This document shows positions 21,421 through 30,457 of a stretch of DNA of 64,000 bases, one piece after another. Under the pieces are notes generated by a model. It was not told the origin of the DNA and did no database searches. It was given only the letters and a program-made list of their open reading frames with translations. Origin of the DNA: Mesorhabditis belari (lineage: Eukaryota > Nematoda > Chromadorea > Rhabditida > Rhabditidae); contig CAUEEP010000608.1 in the NCBI GenBank assembly GCA_958450365.1, forward strand, positions 1 through 64,000. The letters run 5' to 3'. Every line of letters starts with the position of its first letter. Positions within the stretch are counted from its first letter, which is position 1. A program made the position numbers and the translations under genes.

Positions 21421-24400
21421 ATGAATAATTGCATTAATATCCCGTTAATTTCTTTACCTGAAGAGCTTTTATTAAAAGTTTTCGTCGATTTCGATTACAA
21501 AACATGCGTTAAAGTAAGTTTTTACATGAAAAAGTATTTAGTTTTATAGTTTTATTGTAATTTTATAATATAAAGCTATTTTTCGAGTTTTATTGATTTG
21601 TTTTTGATTTTAGATCAGCAGAACTTGTAAAGCATTGCATCGATTCAACAAGAAACATCACTTTTCGAGAAAATTTCAAAAAGTTGCGATCACTTGGGAA
21701 GATAAGGTAAATTTTGAGCTAAAAGATGGGGGTGGGACAAAAGCGATCTTTTATTTGCGCACCCGACCCAAAAGCGCACCTTTTCAAAAGCGCATGCGAC
21801 CCAAAAGTGCACTCGTCCAAAAGCGCACCCGACCCAAAAGCGCACCCGACCCAAAAGCGCACCTTTTCACTGTTGTTTTTTTGCTTTTCGCGAATCAATT
21901 TTGTCGGCTTTTTAAAGAAATGTCAAATGCTATCAACAGGCTAAAATTTGCCAATAGACGAAATCTCTCGTTTGGTCAGTTGTAGCCTCAAATTAATCGT
22001 GTTGTTCATCGTCAGACTCTTAGATTTCATGCTGTACTTAATGGTAGAAATAATGTGTCTCATGTTCAACATTTATCTCAACTCTTGCCTCATATTGTTT
22101 CTCGATAATGTTGCCATGTGTTTAAGTTGTGTTATCGTTACTTTTGTCTGTTTTATGTCGTTGTTTTACTGCTAAATGTTTTACTGTTAAACGGTTAGGT
22201 TGTTATTGAAGGTATAAAGAAGCAAAAGTACAATTAGAAGTTCATTTTTGGCACCGGAAACAAAAGATATTAGTCTAATAATCATGGGGAAATAAATTTG
22301 GAATTTTTGGTTTTGTATTGATTTGCAAAAAGCCAAAAAAACAACAGTGAAAAGGTGCGCTTTTGGGTCCAGTGCGCTTTTGGGGGTGCGCTTTTGGGTC
22401 GGGTGCGCTTTTGGGTCCAGTGCGCTTTTGGGGGTGCGCTTTTGGACGGGTGCGCTTTTGGGTCCAGTGCGCTTTTGGGGGTGCGCTTTTGGACGGGTGC
22501 GCTTTTGGGTCCAGTGCGCTTTTGGGGGTGCGCTTTTGGGTCGGGTGCGCAAATAAAAGATCGCTTTTTGTCCCACCCCCCTAAAAGATAACGAATACCG
22601 TATTTGTTCGAATAGAAGACCGGGTAAAGAGTATCATCGCGTACATCGCGTACTCCTGCGTAGCAGCGCTTTTTAAAATTTCTTTTCTGCATAAAAGCTA
22701 TAGGGCTGGAAAATGACTCAAAAATACCAAAATACAGATTTTTGAGCCATTTTTAAGCCATTTTCCAGCTCTATAGCACTTGATTGAAAGCTTTTATGCA
22801 GAAAAGAAGGGCTGCTACGCAGGAGTACGCGATGACACTCTTTACCCGGTCTTCTATTCGAACAAATACGGTACTTCAATTTTTGATCAAATTTCCAAAC
22901 AATTTTCAGAATTTTTACCAAATTCATGTGAAAGAGAAGGGAAAACGGCACTCAATTCAGATTCATTTGAATAAAAAGAAGAAGGTTAGATATGTTACAG
23001 TATTCTTAAATAAAATCCATTCATCTGACTGAATACCTTTTAATTCAGAAGCTCCATCAATTCAAAGAACATTTTCTTCTATTATTTACAAGCCGTTTAT
23101 TATTTACCCCGTTTAGCCGTTTAGCCGACTCCAAGAAATTACACGTAAAAACAAATGAGTGCAGCTTTCCCTTAAAATTAGAGATTTTCTCTTGTTTGCA
23201 AATTTTCCCTGTTTTAAGTACTTTATTTTAGGTTTTGAATGAGATTCACTACCTATCCATTAACCAAATAAAAACTTGACTAAAGGCTGGTCACTTTTTG
23301 AGTGACCAAGGCACTTCAGCTAAAGAAATCTCTTATTTTTTTTTTTACCTGAAGCCCACTCTGATGTTTTTCATCAAAATCTTTTGAATTATATTCAAGT
23401 TTATCAAAAGCTGGGAAGAATTGATGGCTTGATTCTTGAGAAATCACTTTGCAAACTTTTTCTATGAACTTTCTTGCCAACCTAATAGTTAAAATCGATT
23501 GCTCCCGGTGAGACTCGAACTCACGGCCTTCAGATTATGAGACTGAGCCTTTAGACAATCTGAAGGCCGACTGCGCTACGGGAGAAACTTCTCCGCCGTC
23601 AAAAAGTTAACCTTATAAAGTAATAAATCCAAAAAATGATTGGCAGCTTGTAATTTGACACTTTCCGACGGTCTCTTATGAACAAAGGCTGTTATCGTTT
23701 TTTAAATGCAAATTCAAGCTTACATGGGCACAGAAATGAGACCAAGAAATGTTATGAACCGTGCAAACTTTTTCTACAAACTTTCTTGCCAATCGGATAT
23801 CTACTTTTTGCATCTTTCGATTTGACTTATTCTTTAGCTATTTTCATACAGAATTCTTAGTTAAAATATCTTTAAGATTACAGTAGTTTTAGTAGTATTT
23901 ACAGTAGACTTCGGAAAACAAAACTTAACCAAAACCAAAACTACCAAAACCAAAACCATAACAAAACCAAAACCATAACAAAACCAAAACCAAAACAAAC
24001 CGAAACCAAAACCAAAACCAAAACTAACCAAAACTCGGCAATATCTCGCGACTGGGAGGAGCTAGCGAAAATCTGTTTGCAGATTTGAAATCAGCATCCA
24101 AAAATCTATCCCATAGGCTATTTTTTGTTTCGAAATTTCGAGGTCGTGTTTTGGTCCTTTTTCGGCCGCCAGATTTTGGGGAGTGAGAAAAGTGAAAGGC
24201 AAATTTGCATTTTACAATTTTAAATTTACATGTTAATTTATATGCAAATTGAGTTTTGGTTTGTTTTGGTGTTTTGGTGTTTTGGTTTTGGCTTTGGTTT
24301 TCGTTTTGGTCTGTTTGGGTTCTGGTTTTGTTTGCCGAACTCTAATTTAAAGCATTTGATCTATTACAGTACAGATCTATTACAGTACAGATCTATTACA

Positions 24401-27400
24401 TTTACGGTAGCTACTATTGTTAAGATAGAATCAGAAGCGAGCGAAGTTCGTCACTTTAATGGAGAGAAATTTTATGAAGAGGTTCGACTCACCGAGAATC
24501 GGGTGAGCTTGTGTTTTTAACTTTTTAACAACGTAGCGTACAGACGCGTAGTCGTTAACTATTTGACTGATAGAATTCAAGATAAACTAAACTATTACAG
24601 TCATTCAATAGCTCTGAATCTCCTCTTGAAAACTAGTACAAAGTTATCGAGAAATTTCTGCAAGATAAAGAACAAAAATTGTTTAAACTTTGAGTTCACA
24701 TTAAAAATAATCGTTATTAGTACGACCCACCGGTGAACCGTATTGTCTTGAATGTATTAAGCCAATAAAATCCTCATCTTAGACTAATTTCAGGCTTTTT
24801 TTTCAATTCTGTTTATGCTAAAACTTGCTTACTTACTCATATTTTCTGGCAGAATTTCTATTTTTCATTCTTAATTCAAGGCAAAAGATGAAAAGAAGAG
24901 GAAAGGAAATGGCGTTTGATATTCCCTTTTCACTGACCCAGATCCATCTCCTTCTTTCTTTCCTAAGATTGACTTCATGAAATTCAAGATAAACTTAGTC
25001 GTAGGATGACTTTCCATGAATTGAATTCACAATGTGACGCTTAGCTCGAGATGTAAGCTGAGGTTTGGGCCCAGTCTTCTTTTTAGGAGTGGTCACGTTC
25101 TTGTTCTTTAAATAACGTCGAATGCAATTGTGATTGCGGTCCAACAGCCTTGCGATTTCTCGAATACCCTTCTTGTCGATCTTGTAGGCATCGATCTGTC
25201 CCTTCTCGTCGATCTTGTAGGCATCGATCTGTCCCTTCTCGTCGATCTTGTAGGCATCGATCTGTCCCTTCTCGTCGATCTTGTAGGCATCGATCTGTCC
25301 CTTCTCGTCGATCTTGTAGGCATCGATCTGTCCCTTCTCGTCGATCTTGTAGGCATCGATCTGTCCCTTCTCGTCGATCTTGTAGGCATCGATCTGTCCC
25401 TTCTCGTCGATCTTGTAGGCATCGATCTGTCCCTTCTCGTCGATCTTGTAGGCATCGATCTGTCCCTTCTCGTCGATCTTGTAGGCATCGATCTGTCCCT
25501 TCTCGTCGATCTTGTAGGCATCGATCTGTCCCTTCTCGTCGATCTTGTAGGCATCGATCTGTCCCTTCTCGTCGATCTTGTAGGCATCGATCTGTCCCTT
25601 CTCGTCGATCTTGTAGGCATCGATCTGTCCCTTCTCGTCGATCTTGTAGGCATCGATCTGTCCCTTCTCGTCGATCTTGTAGGCATCGATCTGTCCCTTC
25701 TCGTCGATCTTGTAGGCATCGATCTGTCCCTTCTCGTCGATCTTGTAGGCATCGATCTGTCCCTTCTCGTCGATCTTGTAGGCATCGATCTGTCCCTTCT
25801 CGTCGATCTTGTAGGCATCGATCTGTCCCTTCTCGTCGATCTTGTAGGCATCGATCTGTCCCTTCTCGTCGATCTTGTAGGCATCGATCTGTCCCTTCTC
25901 GTCGATCTTGTAGGCATCGATCTGTCCCTTCTCGTCGATCTTGTAGGCATCGATCTGTCCCTTCTCGTCGATCTTGTAGGCATCGATCTGTCCCTTCTCG
26001 TCGATCTTGTAGGCATCGATCTGTCCCTTCTCGTCGATCTTGTAGGCATCGATCTGTCCCTTCTCGTCGATCTTGTAGGCATCGATCTGTCCCTTCTCGT
26101 CGATCTTGTAGGCATCGATCTGTCCCTTCTCGTCGATCTTGTAGGCATCGATCTGTCCCTTCTCGTCGATCTTGTAGGCATCGATCTGTCCCTTCTCGTC
26201 GATCTTGTAGGCATCGATCTGTCCCTTCTCGTCGATCTTGTAGGCATCGATCTGTCCCTTCTCGTCGATCTTGTAGGCATCGATCTGTCCCTTCTCGTCG
26301 ATCTTGTAGGCATCGATCTGTCCCTTCTCGTCGATCTTGTAGGCATCGATCTGTCCCTTCTCGTAATCAGAAAGCACTTTCCAACGTCCCATTTCCTAAA
26401 ATGACGACAAATGATTACAAAATATTAAAAAAAATTTAAGTAAAGCAAAAAAATGAATAGTAACATCAAATAAGCGTTGATTTTCAAAGTTCCTAAGGGT
26501 GGATAAAGAAATGTGAAACGGTCGCAGAATCTTCTTTCTTAGTTTTTTTTATGTTGAGAAAATCCAGTAACCCAAAAACGGTGTTTTTAGGGTTTTACAA
26601 TATGGTCTTTCTATTGCAAAAGAAAATAGCTCGATATCTCCACCCATTCTCCATAAAACCTCTTTTTGGGGGGGTGGATAAAGAAATATGAAACGGACTG
26701 TATTACAGTCATTCGATAGCTCTGAATCTCATCTTGAAAACTCTCTAACGCAAAGTTAGAGAACTTTCTAAAAAACAAATAACAATAGTCGTTAAAAACT
26801 TGAGTTGAAACCAAAAAAAATCGTCATTAGTACCACCGTCATTCGTTGATCCAATACGGTTCCTATTTTGATCTAAAAGGTTCCAATACGGTTCCTATTT
26901 TGATCTAAAAGGTTCCAATACGGTTCCTATTTTGATCTAAAAGGTTCCAATACGGTTCCTATTTTGATCTAAAAGGTTCCAATACGGTTCCTATTTTGAT
27001 CTAAAAGGTTCCAATACGGTTCCAATGAGTCGGATCGTCGCGAATGTGTTAAGATGAATTTCAGAAAACTGAGCAAACATTTATCTATTCTGAGAATCCC
27101 ATCGTAAGCCTGGCGCTCAGACTCAAAAGCTATCTGAAGCATCCAATTCTCAGGCTTCAACTACAAAATGTGAGTAAAGAAAAATTTACATAGAATCCTT
27201 ACATAGAATAGTTTTATTTACTTCTCAGCTGATTATTCAATCAAATATTCATCGGATTCAAATTACAGATCGATTTTGATGAGTTATTGTCAAGAATGGG
27301 CAACGATCCCTTGAGAAAACCGATGGTTTTGGTAATTCGAAAGTTTCCGAAATATTACCTTTCAAGTTTAGTCTCTAAAACTGTGCAACGTGATCCTTGG

Positions 27401-27434
27401 AGTGAAAACGGTGAATGAAAACTGGCAACGGTGA
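21421..27434 (+). CDS. F-box protein gene with transposon-filled introns
   Basis: Seven exons, each a whole number of codons, join in phase 0: 21421-21513, 21614-21706, 22910-22984, 24425-24502, 27065-27169, 27269-27331, 27372-27434 (stop), about 190 residues. The start gives ISLPEELLLKVFVDFD and ISRTCKALHRF, a typical F-box (LP..ll..if...d......v.k.c). Later parts read YQIHVKEKGKRHSIQIHL and SEVRHFNGEKFYEEV. F-box proteins recruit substrates to SCF ubiquitin ligases. Exon assignment beyond exon 2 is inference from matching phases and splice sites and a related exon at 28205. Introns hold fold-backs, a tRNA-like gene and an antisense transposase fragment; correct splicing of a 2.5-kb intron is not assured. 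Confidence 0.6.
21728..22581. mobile_element. Fold-back element with GCGCTTTTGGG tandem arms
   Basis: The ends read GGGGGTGGGACAAAAGCGAT and its reverse complement. Each arm contains tandem units of GCGCAC(C)CGACCCAAAA (left, 21757-21868; right, 22353-22550, longer). The inner 480 bp is unrelated A/T-rich sequence. Open frames of 70-140 codons here come only from the stop-free repeat units. It lies in intron 2 of the F-box gene. The same end sequence occurs at 39126-39615. Confidence 0.75.
22596..22873. mobile_element. Fold-back MITE, TACCGTA...GAATAGAAGACC type
   Basis: It is palindromic almost from end to end: TACCGTATTTGTTCGAATAG at the left and its reverse complement at the right, with a centre near 22735 (TTTTGAGCCATTTTTAAGCC). 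It lies in the F-box gene, 15 bp from the previous fold-back. Confidence 0.8.
23501..23585 (-). tRNA. tRNA-Met(CAU)-like gene with rearranged D arm
   Basis: Read on the minus strand, the acceptor stem pairs 6 of 7, the T arm GTGAG-TTCGAGT-CTCAC is perfect, and the anticodon arm TCAGT-CTCATAA-TCTGA is the elongator tRNA-Met one. A TTTT terminator follows within about 10 nt. The D arm is abnormal: after GCGCAGTC comes GGCCTTCAGATT, the exact reverse complement of AATCTGAAGGCC on the 3' side of the anticodon loop. The total is 85 nt instead of about 72. It is probably a pseudogene; box B is intact. Confidence 0.7.
23905..24345. repeat. Fold-back with AAACC arms
   Basis: The left arm (23905-24035) is an (AACCAAA)-type array and the right arm (24245-24340) a (GGTTTTG)-type array, in inverted orientation. 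Outer ends CTTCGGAAAACAAAAC and GTTTTGTTTGCCGAAC also pair. The loop holds unique sequence. It lies in intron 3 of the F-box gene. Confidence 0.6.
24597..24727 (+). repeat. Direct repeat flanking the transposase-minisatellite block, left
   Basis: TTACAGTCATTC(A/G)ATAGCTCTGAATCTC and following bases recur at 26700-26836 in the same orientation. The two copies bracket the block with the 33-bp array. Confidence 0.65.
24995..26392 (-). pseudogene. Tc1/Tc3-type transposase N-terminus with 36-copy internal repeat
   Basis: A 465-codon frame starts MGRWKVLSDYEKGQIDAYKI, continues with 35 more copies of DEKGQIDAYKI, and ends GIREIARLLDRNHNCIRRYL plus KKKTGPKPQLTSRAKR. Without the repeats it is the first helix-turn-helix of a Tc1/Tc3-like transposase DNA-binding domain (sequence LS..E..qIdayk..g.s.reIAr.l.Rs...IrrYL). 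The repeated unit is the first helix. There is no catalytic domain: the frame stops after HGKSSYD. It lies antisense in intron 4 of the F-box gene. Whether it is expressed is unknown; the frame is open and the repeats are uniform. Confidence 0.7.
25172..26363. repeat. 33-bp minisatellite, about 36 nearly identical units
   Basis: The unit is TCGATCTTGTAGGCA + TCGATCTGTCCCTTCTCG. All units seen are identical apart from the first and last. The unit has no stop in five or more frames, so long frames appear on both strands; only the minus-strand frame continues into transposase sequence at both ends. Confidence 0.95.
26700..26836 (+). repeat. Direct repeat flanking the transposase-minisatellite block, right
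   Basis: Second copy of the sequence at 24597-24727. It is preceded by GGGTGGATAAAGAAAT, which itself occurs twice (about 26497 and 26674). Confidence 0.6.
26846..27024. repeat. 32-bp tandem repeat, about 5.5 units
   Basis: The unit is GGTTCCAATACGGTTCC + TATTTTGATCTAAAA. It lies in the intron just before F-box gene exon 5. Confidence 0.9.
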
Positions 27435-27516
27435 GGAGTTTAGCAACCGTTTTCTAAAAAGTTTCGAAAAAGAATATGCTGTGTTACCGTAATAGTAGCG
27501 CCCCTCTAGTAGGCGC

Positions 27517-27785
27517 TACCGTAAATACTGTAATAGTACCCCACTCCCATAATGACGGTGCGGAGTGTTGCGTAGTCTAGCTTTGAACAAGTTTTTCTCG
27601 ACACTGGTTTATGCTACAATGCTCGTTTTGGTTTCAAAAAATAGCTGAAATTCAGGGCTATTTTTTGATACCAAAGACGCATTTTTTGAAAGTACAGGCG
27701 CTTTGAAAAAAATGAAATACTAAAAAACTTTTGCGACTACGCGACTGTACGAGGGAGGTGGGGTCCAATTACAGTATTTACGGTA
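27517..27785. mobile_element. Fold-back MITE, TACCGTAAATACTG family, copy 1
   Basis: Ends TACCGTAAATACTGTAATAG and the reverse complement; the interior has paired blocks around CAAAAAATAGCTGAAATTC. It lies downstream of the F-box gene stop. Confidence 0.8.
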
Positions 27786-28204
27786 ACTACTATTGTTAAC
27801 TACTATAACCATCTGATAGTTTGGCTTTACTATTAGCGAGAAACCTTCTCCTTTAAGCCAATTGTGTCAAGCCAAGTGTTCCCTTCTCAACCGTTTTCTA
27901 ACTCCCCTTTCTCTTTCTTCGGTGTACTTTGTGCGATGTTTAGAGTGTAAACGCATCCTTTCCTATGCACTCAATTCCTTGTTTTCTTATTATACTAAAT
28001 CGTTTTATTTAAGTAGCTTCTTTTTATCTATTTCTCTTTTTACTCAAATAAAAAGAAACAAAAAGAATTGAGTGTACCAGAAGGATTTTCTATTTTAAGC
28101 ACAAAGTAGAGATCAAAAAATGCTAGCTGATTGCAATCACTAGCTATCTGGCATACTGAACTATAAGACTATAAGACAGCTTGTTCCACTCTTTCACCCC
28201 ACAG

Positions 28205-28291
28205 CTCTCTCTTGAAATCGACTCCTCCGAGGTTCACTACAGAAATCAATCCGTTCAAGAGATCTATGGGCAATTGATGGAAAAGATTACG
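28205..28291 (+). pseudogene. Exon related to the F-box gene (possible second F-box gene)
   Basis: A 29-codon exon between a CACAG acceptor and a GTAGG donor reads LEIDSSEVHYRNQSVQEIY, resembling SEVRHFNGEKFYEEV in exon 4 of the F-box gene. Its neighbouring exons were not found, so it is either a relic or part of a gene whose other exons are not recognised. Confidence 0.35.
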
Positions 28292-28723
28292 GTAGGAAAA
28301 GCTAAATTTAAAAAACTTAAGGTCTTCTAGCTTCACGATATTCAAAAGGTTCAACTTCACGATCTCGCCTTTTTTGGTCCAACGAGACCAACGCTTGAAT
28401 TCGCGGAGTCAAGTTTCCGGGTAAACAGCTTCATAAAACTTTGATCAAACTTGGGAAATCAAATGCTACCGTATAGCAAATGCTCTTTTAGCAAGAGACA
28501 AATCTTTGTACTTGACTCAAAACACTTTAGACTGTGTACACTTTGGTGCACTAGGATTAACGTGGATCATGAAATTTATGAATAGATCTGACTAATGGCT
28601 TACACTACTCAAGGTCCTTTCAAAACCGCTTTTACCCCGGTCAGGCTAGACGTCAGAGTTGGGTTATTGTCAATTATGCCTACCTGACCAAGCTTGTTGT
28701 CAGACTGGTCTAGCTCTGGACAA

Positions 28724-29127
28724 CCCAAGCCAGCTAGGTCTAGCTCTAGACAATCCAAGCCAGCTAGGCCTAGCTCTGGACAACCCAAGCCAGCCAGATC
28801 TAGCTCTGGACAACCCAAGCCAGCTAGGTCTAGCTCTAGACAATCCAAGCCAGCCAGGTCTAGCTCTAGACAACCCAAGCCAGCCAAGTCTAGCTCTAGA
28901 CAACCCAAGCCAGCTAGGTCTAGCTCTAGACAACCCAAGCCAGCTAGGCCTAGCTCTGGACAACCCAAGCCAGCCAGATCTAGCTCTGGACAACCCAAGC
29001 CAGCTAGGTCTAGCTCTAGACAATCCAAGCCAGCCAGGTCTAGCTCTAGACAATCCAAGCCAGCCAGGTCTAGCTCTGGACAACTCCAAGCCAGCTAGGT
29101 CTAGTTCTAGACAACCCAAGTCAACTA
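28724..29127. repeat. 30-bp tandem repeat, left copy (inverted to 37.78-38.29 kb)
   Basis: The unit CAACCCAAGCCAGCTAGGTC + TAGCTCTGGA is repeated about 13 times with C/T and A/G variants. Frames LALDNPSQP and SSSRQPKPAR on plus and CLELDLAG on minus are all stop-free, so no frame is credited as a gene. The flank 29145-29290 also matches 37.62-37.76 kb in reverse. Confidence 0.9.
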
Positions 29128-29300
29128 GAAGTTAGCTCTAATCCTGATTGTTAGCTTTTGAAACAACTTTACCATATTTAGTCACTGTTGTATTGAGATC
29201 TCAAGTTGTTTTCAAAAAAATCAACTCCAATATACAATTTTAGTTACCACCAACCTTCTCCGAGCACGGCTCTAACTTTATCAAACGAAAGAGTGGTGTA

Positions 29301-29665
29301 ATGAAGCAATTGGAGGTATTTGAAAGAGCTTATACGCTTAAATAACAGATCTATTTACAATAATTTTTTAGGATTGGTACCATGGAAAGATTAAAATCGA
29401 TTACTGGGCAATCTATTTGGAGGTGAATGAGTGGATTTCTTTGAAAGATTGGATTGCGGAAAGAGCTGAGCATTCAAGGGTAAGATTTTTCTGGTGTGTT
29501 AACAAATCGAGCACAAAGTACATCTACATTTTTGAATTGTGATTGATTTTTCAGGAAACCGAGCAAAGTGTCATTAACGGCGTGGTGAGAAATTCGAGCG
29601 GAGACTGGCGGAATTTTGCGCTGAAATGTGTACATTGTCGATTGGTTATTTCAAAGAATAAATAA
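29301..29665 (+). CDS. Small protein, unrecognised
   Basis: Three exons (29301-29315, 29372-29479, 29555-29665) join in phase to about 77 residues starting MKQLEDWYHG. The protein is rich in Trp and charged residues (DYWAIYLEVNEWISLKDW) and ends in KCVHCRLVISKNK, with a CxxC pair that might bind a metal. There is no signal peptide or membrane segment. The start is uncertain because the frame continues upstream without an early stop. Function unknown. Confidence 0.4.
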
Positions 29666-30111
29666 ACTATTATTGTTTTAAACGTCAATCAAATCTAAAA
29701 CATTGCACAATGCATAGAGAAAAAGCTGCACAAGAGAAAAAGCTCACTCAAACATAATCACCTCAATTTTCTCTTCTTTCGCTGATGAACCACAATCTCG
29801 AGTGTTCAATGGAGATCGGTTCCAATGAAGATCGGATTCGATAAGAAGTATCGCAGATCTGATAAGAAGACAACGGGCAAAGGAAAGATTCAACTATAAT
29901 AGTTTGCTTCTATGTAAAGTAGCACTGTAAAGTTTCCCCGTTGTAGATGCATAATGTAATGTAATGTGCAATGTGGAATGTGTTTTACCATTTACCATCC
30001 TTAAAAGGATGGCAAATTCATTTTACCATCCTTTTAAATCAATCAGTGTTCACTTTCAAGCAAACTCAAGAGTAAAAACAAGTGTTTTTCGTAAAAAATC
30101 TCTAAAAACAT
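29666..30111. other. Intergenic, no gene seen
   Basis: A/T-rich unique sequence with a small inverted motif (TTTACCATCCTT around 29990-30030). The mirror copy of the left lectin flank starts near 30112. Confidence 0.4.
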
Positions 30112-30457
30112 TTGATTTTAAACGAAAGTACAAAAAGAAATGAAAAGATTTTCAGCCTATTACACCGAGCAATGCGTACTCATTCGATATTCTATTGCCA
30201 ATTGATTTCCGTAGCTCCGTACAAGAATTCACTTAAATTCACTTAATCCAAAATTCAATAGCCCAATTTTGTTTTAGTCATATACAGTCTATTCAAAAAA
30301 TAACTGCTTCTTTTGATAAGTTTCAATGGGAGAATTGAATCAAAAGGAGGCATTTAAAAAGAGACTTTTCAATTGAATTACTTATCGTCTATGGCTCACC
30401 TTTTGAATCAGCCTGCCATATAAGAGAAATGAACTGAACGGTTTCCAAACACAAATC

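Noticed and set aside
21635..22692. Frames rich in PKSAP/RFWVQCAFG
   Set aside because: Arise from tandem arms of a fold-back element, present on both strands.
25172..26363. CRISPR-like regular array
   Set aside because: Units abut without spacers and encode a peptide repeat; it is a eukaryotic minisatellite.
25108..26439. Long frames of 412-429 codons on both strands over the 33-bp array (RRSCRHRSVPS, LSLLVDLVGID, MPTRSTRRDRS)
   Set aside because: They are shadows of a stop-free tandem unit; only the minus-strand frame joined to transposase sequence on both sides is kept.
24597..26836. LTR retrotransposon bounded by the 130-bp direct repeats
   Set aside because: No TG...CA ends, no primer-binding site, gag or pol; direct repeats alone do not support it.
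28609..29135. Frames LALDNPSQP / CLELDLAG in the 30-bp arrays (also 37754-38334)
   Set aside because: Open on both strands in several frames because the unit lacks stops; no splice sites or conserved ends.
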